Source of the DNA: Phallus indusiatus
Lineage: Eukaryota; Basidiomycota; Agaricomycetes; Phallales; Phallaceae
Assembly: GCA_027605045.1 (NCBI GenBank)
Contig: JAQFWX010000077.1
Span: 111,626-175,625 of the forward strand
Reading direction: 5' to 3'
Length of the DNA stretch: 64,000 nucleotides
The notes beneath the pieces were generated by a model that saw only the letters and a list, made by a program, of their open reading frames with translations, did no database searches and was not told the DNA's origin. Both the position numbers and the translations under genes were made by a program. Positions 55,242-64,000 of the stretch are shown here, in pieces. Position 1 is the first letter of the stretch, and the number at the start of each line of letters is the position of its first letter.

Positions 55242-55310
55242 ACTTGTATGTGTGTAATACTAACAGTGACTTGTAGAATATCGGATACATAGTATTACAC
55301 ACATTCAAGT
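55242..55310. repeat. Short inverted repeat (hairpin)
   Basis: ACTTGTATGTGTGTAATACTA on the left and TAGTATTACACACATTCAAGT on the right are reverse complements with one mismatch, separated by about 27 bp. It may be a MITE remnant or a cruciform site. Confidence 0.6.
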
Positions 55311-55759
55311 AATTTCTCGTTTTTTGATGATGCTGTTTTTAGCTTGCCATAATCATTTTGATGCATCGACTCAGATATTTCCACATACATGCTATTGGCT
55401 CGGACGCGTTGTTTTGCATTGTGGAAGGCTGTGGGTCCATAGTGACGCGGTCTGCAACAGTGAACACTTGTTACTAGTCCAATTCCCTTGTAATTCCCTC
55501 CGCACACCATCATGATACTCCGGCTCAAAGAGACGTCTAACATACTAACTAGCTGCTCTTATGCATTTAATTGGAACCTGATACAGTACTGACTTGCCTG
55601 CCATTTGACGAGCACATAGGGTATGCCCAGCTGTCAGGCGGCCTCCTTTCCAGATTATTAATGTAGCCCCTATCAATGAATGGTTGTAAGAGTGGGGACC
55701 TTCCATCAAAGTGTTTCACTGAATCGAGGCTTTTCACAAGACCTTGAGTCATTTGCACG

Positions 55760-57033
55760 ATGTTGAAGGTGAAGTCTTCCCGGGCCGTGTCTAATGAATG
55801 CGCCTCCAATTGCCCCTTCCATGATTTTGCGGAAAAACTCAACAACGCCAAAAATCTTCGAGAATTTTCCTACCAAATTGCGGCTCTAGTAAGTATATAA
55901 TGACGGCTAGCAGATTTGACTTCATATTAAGCGAACCTTTTGCATAATAAGCTGCGGCTTGTTTGGTATGCTTCTTATAAACAAAGGATGACGCTGTGCA
56001 TGGTAGAAGTTGTTCGTGAAGCTATTCAAATCTGTAAGCGAACAAAAGTACCCATTGGACCTTTGGTCCAGTTCTACGACTTTCGATTCCGATGTTGGCG
56101 AATTCGGGATTCGGGAAGCTCGAAACAGTTCCAACCTGGATTATCCTCCAATCGCCACGATCAGACGAACAATCAAAAACCAGCACACGACATCTCCTAC
56201 TCCAAACATATCTGGACGAGCTTCCGCTGACTCCGGCTATTCGAGACGAATTGTATCTAGCGTGCGCCGAGAAGGGGTTCAACAACTATTTCAACCGAGT
56301 TCGACTGGCAAGTCTCTCAAAACGACTTCAAGCTCGACATCCTAAAATCCATGAGACACATACCGAGATTGAACGCTGGCTAGCGCTGTCGATTAATCTC
56401 GCAGAATCTCTGACGGTTGTTCACACTACGCGCGGTTTCAAGCTGAATTGTCTTGTCCCCAACATGTTACAAAGGCTGCAATCCGGTCTCGCTATTGGTA
56501 TGGAATTTGTGGCTAAAGGTATAAAATCAAGTCAGGTCTTATGAACCATTTTACAAGTTTCGCTAATTAATTCCAGGTAATATCTGGGGATTGTACATCC
56601 GAGCTCAACGCGGCCGACTCGTCGATCCCCGGCGTGTGGGCTTGGACGTTGCTCTATGTATGTTCAAGCCTTCTAAGGTCAACCTGGAAGGAAATATCGT
56701 CGCTTCATTTCGTATTTCTCGCCACGAGAAAAAGAGAAAATTTTTTGATAAAGGGTCAACTGACTTTGTTTTGTATTCGGATCATATAGAGACCTCAGTC
56801 TTTCCGGCCGAAGGGGACATGCCCGCTACCCAATCCCTCTGGTTACTCTCCGGTTCGACGATAAACAGGTTCGTCACTTCGATACATACATACATAAGGT
56901 AACACCGAAATAATTATTTTGTCTCAGTTATCGATGCATTAACAAGGACGGGAGTTATTACTTGACGCTCGACCTTGTGATTAATCCGACCTCCACTAGC
57001 AAACCGCCCGCCTCAGACCTGAAGAAAGTATAA
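55760..57033 (+). pseudogene. Four-exon family, copy D, frameshifted
   Basis: Exons 55760-55888, 55952-56518, 56577-56868 and 56928-57033 match copies B and C in order and phase. Exon 1 has CASNCPFHDFAEKLNNAKNL. Exon 2 starts LRLVWYASYKQRMTLCMVEV and carries IGPLVQFYDFR. It then shifts frame at about 56084-56092, where one base would restore the reading to TVPTWIILQSPRSDEQSKTS and STRHLLLQTYLDELPLTP. Exon 3 has NIWGLYIRAQRG and exon 4 RCINKDGSYYLTLDLVINPT. Only this one break is seen, so the copy is either a young pseudogene or affected by a base-call error. Confidence 0.65.
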
Positions 57034-57971
57034 GATCGTGGTAGATGGAGCCCAAATGAATTTTAACAAATTTAAGGCAATGTGGAAGTTTTTGAATTTT
57101 GCCTCATCAGGTTTATTTTTTTGTTATTTGATTTCTTGACTAAATAATCCTTACATACGACTGCGGTTTTAATATAATGGTAATGTGTTGACAAGAGCAT
57201 CCAAAAAGACCGCCTAGTATAATAGCATGACAGTAAGTACGCTCTTTGTGTGTTAGCGACATCACCGATGTCGGCAAATGAAAAAGAACCGATTTATAAA
57301 GGCCCAATAAATGGTCATAGACTCGTTCGTCGACCTCTTTTAATCAAATGGTTGTCTGGTCCGATACGACTGCCCGGTGCTCCTGAGATCCGATTTGACC
57401 ATATATCTAAATTACGCATAGCCCGAGTGCTTCCACTCTATTAACACCAGTGAAGTCAACAACATTAGTTATAGGTTAGTACTAATGTACAAAAACTCTC
57501 AATGAATACAATCGGGTGGGGTAATAATGTTCGAAGGAGAAAGAAAGAAAAAAACAGCAAGTGGATACAAGTCTAACAACAAGCTTCAGTACAACTGAAG
57601 ATAGTCTTTTTGAGATCGGAGACAACAACAAGAACAAAAACAACAAGTGAGAAAAAGAGCGCGGAGGAGGAACCGATGAAAAAATGGAAGGAATCATAGA
57701 CCGTGTAACAACTGTCTACCAAGAAAAAATAATAGCAACAATAACGATGACAAAAAATAAGTTTTCGAAGCTTTTTTCTTCGTGTCGGTATGATAGATAA
57801 TTCGGTTTTACAGCCGGGAGCTTGAGGATGTATCATAAGCTGAAGGAATGTTGCGATCAGCATGGGTGGCATAAGTATTAAGACAGAAAGTATCGGAAAC
57901 GGAATAAAGCAGATGCTTTGTTATGCACTAGTTGCAAATGACAAAAGACGGAGATGGTCGACCAGAGGTTG
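57034..57971. other. Intergenic
   Basis: No gene recognised. A/C-rich simple sequence (AACAACAAGAACAAAAACAACA) lies near 57625-57650; it is probably 3' flanking DNA of the SANT-like gene. Confidence 0.4.
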
Positions 57972-60831
57972 TTACGGAGGAAGCTGTGGCTCGGCGCCGG
58001 TCGATTTAGGGGTGGCAGCAGACGTCGCAGAAGCCGGTCTATCAGTAGCCGTCTGATCGCTTCTTGCATTTTTCGAAGAGGAAATAGTATTCGTATTCGG
58101 AACGACAAATGTTGAACTACTCGGTCCTGCATTCGCACTCGCACTCCCGCTGGCACTGACGTTAGCACTAGCAGCACCAACACCGGCACCGCTTTTCTTC
58201 GCTGGTTTCTTCGGTCCAGGGTTCTCTTCAGTCCGAGGAACGTAAGCGTAGAACGTCTGACCGACGGGCGCATGCGCATTCCGACGTGCATGAGGAGGCG
58301 TGTAATGAGGATGTGTCTGTACAAACATCGGCGGCGGAGGTCCGCCCTGTCCGCCTGCAACGGGTGCTACACTTTGAATAGCCGGTGCGCCTGGAATGGG
58401 GTAGCTTTGGATAGGGTATCCTTGAGGATAATACATCCCTGCGTATGGGTAATAAGGGTGGTTTGCGCTCTGTCCTGTAACGGGTGCAGCCATAGCTGCA
58501 GAAGGTGGATGATATCCCCATGTAGGTGGCGGTGGCCCGACACCGTAAGCAGAGACATTGGGTATTCCTACAGTCGCCTGTGGAGCTATTGTCGGCGTAA
58601 CCGCAGTAACAGTCGGTGGTGGAACAGTCGGCGTAGTATTAGCAGACTGTGTTTTACTTGTAGCAATACTAGCCGGTTTATCGCTGCTGCTACTTCGCAC
58701 GCTGGGTAATTGAGCAGTCGATTTCGAACCGGACGCCGTTCCACCCGGAGCACGTGGTCCAACTGCAGGAGCGGGAGTATATTGGGACGAAGTTCCAACT
58801 CCGGACTTATTCTTCAGGCTATTATAAAACGCCGTTGCAGAAGAAGCTCCTTGGAATATTAGCTGTTGGAGCTAACGCGAGAATTGGGGCAGAAGGTGCA
58901 GCGGATCCATGAGAAGTATTGGTATTGGAAGTGGCAGTGGCAGTGGTAGTAGGAGGTGGCAACGCAACGTTCGTAAGGAGCTGAGTGAATGGCTGAGCCG
59001 GCAGCTTTTTCTTCTTTTTCTTCTTTTTTGCACCTGGAAGAGAAGAAGAAGGTTTCAACCCCAGAAACGTTGCTTTAATTAGAATTTGATGTCTGAATGA
59101 GTAACGTGTTTTTTAACGTGGGTTGCTGAATCATAATAAAAACCCAAACCGACCTTGATCGTTCATCTCCAAATTCGGCGACAACCTGATCCCAATCAAC
59201 TTCATCAAAGTCTTTAACACTCTTTTTAGCCGAAGATACTCCTGCGGTACCAGTATCAACATCCCCCGAGGTATGATCAACCGCTGCATCCGAGGTGGGT
59301 GCGTTATTTGTGCCTTCAGTCTGAGCAGTAATAGGCGATTTCTCTTCTTCTTCCTCTTCAGCCTCTTCCGCATCTTCCACTTCCTCAGCTTCTTCGGGCA
59401 CAGCAATAGAAACGCTGCCGTCCTTTTTCTGATGCGGTACTTCTCCGCCAATTCTTTCAGTTTGAAAATCTCCTGCTCTTTCCACGTGCCTTGGACTTGA
59501 CCGCTTTGTGCGATGCTTGTGAAATTGGGAGCACCGCTTGTATTTTTAGAGCCTACATCTTGGGGTTTGGGTGCCGCTGGAGTTCGAGTTGTGGGAGGAG
59601 CTGAAGTGGATGGATATGGCGGTGTGGCGGCTGTGGATGGCAGTGAAGGCGATTGGGTGGATACGGGTATCGACGGTGGTGGCCCCGATAGTGACCGAGC
59701 ATTGAGGTGTAAAAGAGAGTTGAGAGTTGGCAATGGAAGTGAAGATGGGAGGGGAGGAGGGACGGCTAACGACTGAGGATTTGTGATCTATGTATAACGG
59801 ACATTGGTTTATCAACGGATACGTTATTGCATTGCATTAACACAACTAACCAGCATGTCGCACGCTCGGCGTGCATCATTGAGCACGCTAATAGGATCCG
59901 TTCCCGTTCCGTTATTGATTAACTGAAATGCTTGCGAAAGAACAGTTGGAGGAGTTGAGCGCTAAGAAAGGGTTGTGGGTGTCATTCAACAGCCTTTAAA
60001 AGAATTGAAAAGCCGTACTATCAATTCAGTTGCAGCTTCGTAGAATTCACTACATAGATGGAGAAGCCGCCATTGGAATTCGTTGAACGTGGAGTAATTA
60101 TTATTTGACACACTAGTTGAAGGAGTTTGCCTTGACGCTTGAATTGGTGAATGACTGACCGTAGCCGCTGGACTTTGGTGATTATGAGACGATGTTGATG
60201 TGGAAGCAGTAGGATGATAATATGCCTGTGGATAATGTGTTGCGAGAGAATAGTCCTGGCGACCTTGGTATTGATGCTGAGAAGGCTGTTCTGTACGCCT
60301 TTTCTTTGTATTGGGATGGACAGATGCCGACTTTCTTTTATCGCCTGCTTTGTCGAGACTGTTTGCAAAAAAGTGAAAGAAGGGGATTTTAATAATTCGA
60401 AGTGCGGAATGAAAGAAATGAAATTAGAGTACGTACTCTTCTACAGCGGGAGATGCGCTTCGTGATGACGACACTGAGGCAGGCGATTCTCCGTGAGCTG
60501 GATTCGGCACTAGGACATTTCGTGGTTGCTGTGGCTGGTGCTGTTGGTCTTGTTGTTGCTGCTGTAACAATAGTTGTTTTACCTGAGAATGGGGCTGTTT
60601 CTGATGTTCCGGTGGTGCAAGCTGTAGCCGAGGCAGGTCATGCCATTTTGTCGTTGGTAATGATGATTTACTAGCAACAGGATGGTTTGATGACGACGAC
60701 GGGCGCGGATATATAGGACGCGATGTTGAAGAAGACGGCGCCGACAGCGAGGGCGATGTTGAGGATGTAATTGCGGCTGCAGATGTGTTCTGAGTTGAAT
60801 TCGCGCTAGAGCTAGTGTTATTTGGTGTCAT
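57972..60831 (-). CDS. Q/S/P-rich SANT-like transcriptional regulator
   Basis: ATG 60831 opens a Ser/Thr-rich N-terminus (MTPNNTSSSANSTQNTSAAA), then a Gln-rich stretch (QLLLQQQQQDQQHQPQQPRN), KRKSASVHPNTKKRRTEQPS (possible NLS) and FNEFQWRLLHLCSEFYEAAT. Later exons bring TWKEQEIFKLKELAEKYR and DFDEVDWDQVVAEFGDERSR, then KATFLGLKPSSSLPGAKKKK. WKEQE...LAEKYR with DWDQVVAEFG..RSR looks like a SANT/Myb-type DNA-binding fold split by an acidic insert. The C-terminus is Pro/Gly/Tyr-rich (NHPYYPYAGMYYPQGYPIQS). Two places (about 59427-59438 and 58855-58872) change frame by one base without an obvious intron. Confidence 0.6.
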
Positions 60832-61009
60832 TCAGATCATACAAAAGGGTGTTTGACCACGCCTGATCTGGAAACTCGCGCTATCTTTAGACTTCGGCTG
60901 CTCCGTGTCACATTCTCACTCCCGTCACGCGTCACACTCTCAACATGTTTGCATTCTATGAACTGGTATTTCTGATGAAGTTAGAAGGTATCGATCCGAC
61001 ATAATACCC

Positions 61010-61165
61010 TTTAATGAGTTCGAGGTCCTGATTGGAACAATGTTTCACGAAGTATTCCATTTTATTCGTGATTGGAGTGCCTCTTATTAATGACTAGCAC
61101 AGCTCACTCACAACGTTCACGGTCCATATGACAGCAGCTTTTATCTATATTAGAGCAGGTGTATT
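61010..61165 (+). pseudogene. Relic of the WLM protease gene in opposite orientation
   Basis: The plus strand reads EFEVLIGTMFHE, then an intron-like stretch GTATTCCATTTTATTCGTGA to CTAGCACAG, then LTHNVHGPYDSSFYLY. This matches the HE|LTHNVHGPHDTNFYEF region of the gene at 61365-62617, intron included. Flanking exons are missing. It is a DNA-level, not a retro-, duplicate since the intron is kept. Confidence 0.65.
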
Positions 61166-61364
61166 AAGAATCAAGGGTCTCGTGATTCTCAGGCGAAATC
61201 TTTTCTCCGGTGGGAGCAGATTGGGTATTGGGGTCAGCCATAATGCATCATCATGTCCCTCTGCACACTCCCAAGGATCGTAAAGATGGGTTTGTTACAT
61301 TGGTATTCTTACTATAATGTGATATACAGCTATGCAATATGAATGGGAATAATTATCAATCGGG

Positions 61365-62617
61365 TCAAACACCCACTCTCGATTCGCCGCAACTCTGGCA
61401 CGTCCAGAACTGCTCAGAGGTATCATCCCCACAGTTGAAGCATATCCAGGCTAAATTGAGGTCCTGGGGACGTATTGAAGAGCAAGCGTCGCATTGCAGA
61501 GCCATAGGTCATTGATCAGAGTACAAATCGTGCAGGTCCAGGTATCGGGGTTTGACTCTGGATGAGATTCCACCTTCGCTAGGAGACTTGCTGCTGCTTC
61601 TGCTTCATTCCGTTTAGAGGCGGCTCTGTTCTCCGTTTATGGGGCACTTCGACAGAAGCGGATGGCGATCGTTGGCGTTTCTTGTCCTGTGTTGTGACCA
61701 CTGAATCCTCGTCCACATCAATAACTTCAATGGTATCAGATTCCGCTACTTTTGAGACTTCCTTTTGAATCACGTCATCATGTAAAGTCCCACAAGACTT
61801 TTCGTCTTGTGCGCGTTTCTCAGCAGCCTGAAACGTTTCTTAACGGGACATACGGAAGTAACGACGATTGATAATTTGGACGTACCTCTGCAGCCAGTTC
61901 ACGCGGGGACTTGCCACTTGTGTTAGATTTTCCACCCAGTCTTCCACCACCACCAAGAACTGAAGACATTCGCTTTCGCTTCTCTGCCGCTTCTAAAGCT
62001 TTTTGCTTTGCGAGATGTGGCGGGACATTATGGCTGACCCCTGCACCTAGCCTGCTCCCTTCAGAGAAAAAACCTTCGCCTGAGAATCCCGAAGCTCTTA
62101 AATCGTAATATTCTGCTCCAATTTAGATAGGAACTCATAAAAATTGGTATCGTGTGGACCGTGAACGTTATGAGTCAGCTGTACTGATTGTTAATTAAGA
62201 GGCACTCCAATCATGGAGAAAAAGGAAATACTTCATGCAGCATTGTTCCAATTAGATCTTCATCCTCATAAAAGGTATCAGGTGCAGAGGCAGGCGAAGT
62301 CGTATCAATATCTTCTGTCCACCATTTACGTCTACACAAAGGACTTATTTGAGACGACAGCTTAACATAGAGCAAGGAAACTTACTCATTCCTATCTGAA
62401 TATTGCCATCAGAGATAATAGCTCATAGAGAGCGAAACACACCTAATAAGTTATCATTTTGAGGAAAAAACTCAGCAAGCACCGGTAGGGTCCAGTTGTG
62501 CTTGCGCATGATTGGCTTGACAAGACTTGCGATCCGTTGAAGAAGTGCGAGTGCTTGAGGAGCTTTCGTTCTGCCTTTCAGACACGTAAATGATTTTACC
62601 AAAGTCGTCGTCGACAT
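61365..62617 (-). CDS. WSS1: WLM-domain metalloprotease, Wss1/SPRTN-like
   Basis: ATG 62617 begins MSTTTLVKSFTCLKGRTKAP, then LALLQRIASLVKPIMRKHNW and LPVLAEFFPQNDNLLG. After short exons, EDLIGTMLHE|LTHNVHGPHD supplies the HExxHxxxGPHD zinc site, split by an intron after Glu. FYEFLSKLEQ, YYDLRASGFSGEGFF and SRLGAGVSHNVP follow, then an SIM-like acidic IEVIDVDED and RanBP2-type zinc fingers at the C-terminus (WTCTICTLIN, WICFNCGDD, FWTCQSCGE). By homology it removes DNA-protein crosslinks with SUMO and Cdc48. The usual LNVNRG segment after LLG seems to be missing. Frame changes of one base occur near 62111-62115 and 61503-61511, so the gene is damaged or the sequence has errors. Confidence 0.75.
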
Positions 62618-62741
62618 TCGATGTATAATACACTTGTGGTTGAGTTTGATTGTGCGTGATGGGCGCTCACTTTCTTGAGTCTATAAAATGAAAATCTGTC
62701 TGTCACTGTGATTGTGACGACTTGCTCATTGCCCAGCGACG

Positions 62742-63954
62742 ATGAATCTTGTCGACCTGCCCCTCGAAATATTCTTTGAAATTGTTCAACACATTAACAC
62801 TCTCAACGACATAATCTCTCTATCATTGACAAATCACGCGTTATATCATAGACTGGTCCCGAGACACACGGAATACTTTGAAATTCGATGCATCGTCAAC
62901 AAAGTCGACTTCTGGAAACATTTACAAGAAAATCCTCTTCTTTGCAAACGCATACGCAGGTTACTTCTCGTTCAAATACATCACAAAACTCGCCTTCCGA
63001 AACCATTTGACGTGACCCCCGTGTCAACTTCGCCAGCTACAACCAGCGAAGGCCTCGAGCTTCTTTGCACATTACTCCCTCAAATGAACAATCTGAAGAC
63101 ATTCCGCTTAATAGCTTTAAATACACCTCATGATGTTTCCCGTTTTTTCACTGCTCTTACTGAGTCCAAATGCGTCCTGGAGGAGTTGAAGTTCGGCTTT
63201 CTGAAAAACGTCTACAATTTCTTCCCTAACGCGGTCAAAATACCAGTTAGTGCGCTTTACATAATTAATTAATCACGTTTGTTATCTTCCTCGATTCTCA
63301 TAACGACGTTGTTCAGGATTGGGATTTTGACTGGTCACGATTGTCCCATTTATCATTTCTCTTGAATTCAGGGACCATAACTGAAGGACTGTTGTCGAAG
63401 ATTCTTACCTGGTTGTCCTAGACTAACGGAACTGTGCTCATGGTTACTCCCGGTCAAAATGTATCACACATATTAACTCAAGGACTCTGGCCGAACCTCA
63501 AACGCATTGGTCTGACGGAAATGATAATACATGGTGGTGTTTTTTATGTAACAGAAGACTCTGAACAAAGGACTGCAATTTTGCGATCATTTTTTCCCGA
63601 CATCCCCTGTTAGAAGTCGCATGTTTTCCAGCGGACATCTACCCCTCCGACTTTCTGACCGAGTCAGGACACCTCTTTCCCAATATAAAGTCGCTTTCGC
63701 TTGGAAGCGAAAGCGTACCTTCTTCATTTGCATCGAGACTTAGACATATTTTCGTCGGACCATTGACTCAGTGGGACATATCCTTTCTAGGTTATTTGCC
63801 AAACCTACAAAGTTGCATCATTAACGTAGAGCGTCTGACAAATTACACTCATATTACTGACTTGGCGGAGCATATTCCAAATATTGAGCGCCTTTGCATT
63901 TGGACAGAAGTTTTTCGAAGCTCTTCGAAAGGAGTAAAACGTTTCATTCAATAA
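62742..63954 (+). CDS. F-box protein, frame broken toward its 3' end
   Basis: ATG 62742 begins MNLVDLPLEIFFEIVQHINT, a typical F-box (LPLEI...LNDIISLSLTNHALYHRLV), followed by a leucine-rich region (LCTLLPQMNNLKTFRLIALN). The intron at 63246-63316 joins NAVKIP to DWDFDWSRLSHLSFLL. Translation then meets an in-frame TAG (63419-63421) after ILTWLS; the following frame continues sensibly (LWPNLKRIGLTEM) until another one-base change near 63589-63602. The remainder reads HPLLEVACFPADIYPSDFLT, FVGPLTQWDISFLGYLPNLQ and ends RFIQ at 63954. F-box proteins recruit substrates to SCF ubiquitin ligases. Likely a pseudogene or an erroneous sequence. Confidence 0.6.
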
Positions 63955-64000
63955 CCAAAATCATTGCACTCAAAAAAATTTTACTAGGTTTTCAAATCGG

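Noticed and set aside
55567..55851. Minus-strand ORF of 94 codons overlapping copy D exon 1
   Set aside because: Its first third is antisense to a conserved exon and the rest has no recognised motif or splice support.
62160..62240. Loss of the HExxH motif in the WLM protease (reading HEVFPF)
   Set aside because: That reading runs into an intron; splicing gives HELTHNVHGPHD.
1..64000. CRISPR arrays, bacterial operons, riboswitches
   Set aside because: Sequence is eukaryotic with spliced genes; no regularly spaced short repeats were seen.

Overview
The window is nuclear DNA of a filamentous basidiomycete, most likely an Agaricomycete. Genes are cut by many very short GT-AG introns (about 45-75 nt), DUF6533- and DUF6534-type seven-helix proteins are present, and the mobile DNA is of fungal type: a chromodomain Ty3/gypsy retrotransposon, a Plavaka/DUF6830-type transposase relic, foldback elements and a tRNA-derived SINE-like unit. 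I assigned the families from recognisable motifs; no database search was possible.

Layout. 1-4.5 kb holds gene fragments, a 641-bp solo LTR (2606-3246, GATGA duplication) and one copy of a duplicated gene with triplet repeats. 4524-14723 is a complete Ty3/gypsy chromovirus on the minus strand with two apparently identical 264-bp LTRs, a CCAAA target duplication, three extra ORFs between integrase and the 3' LTR, and a nested solo LTR (12964-13602, AGTTG duplication) that splits gag. 14.9-17.8 kb carries the transposase relic and a DUF6533 membrane protein gene. 19.2-21.7 kb has a second copy of the triplet-repeat gene, divergent from a four-exon gene whose relatives recur at about 1.2, 48-49 and 56-57 kb.

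The gene-dense, conserved part runs from 21.7 to 47.7 kb: a zinc-free MDR oxidoreductase, a Dbp6/DDX51-type DEAD-box helicase, an acidic nuclear-like protein, tRNA-His guanylyltransferase THG1, a small coiled-coil protein, a DUF6534 membrane protein, methionine sulfoxide reductase MsrA, a mitochondrial RNB exoribonuclease divergent from VPS51 with only 68 bp between them, and a roughly 1,250-residue protein with a helical N-terminal domain of the sort seen in fungal NLR-like proteins, an EF-hand, two zinc-binding clusters (one ZZ-like) and a C-terminal coiled coil. These are mostly RNA-processing, trafficking and repair functions with no shared pathway; they look like ordinary neighbours and not a cluster.

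48-64 kb mixes accessory and conserved genes: paralogues of the four-exon family, a C2H2 protein, relics of the RNB and WLM genes, a duplicated small gene whose middle is inverted in one copy, a Q/S/P-rich SANT-like regulator, a Wss1-type WLM protease, and an F-box protein running to the window edge.

The most notable signals are the multi-domain EF-hand/zinc protein (43250-47670), the inverted-core duplication (52621-54597), the extra ORFs of the gypsy element, and the dispersed four-exon family. Several otherwise conserved genes are broken by single-base frame changes, so base accuracy of the assembly should be checked before calling pseudogenes.
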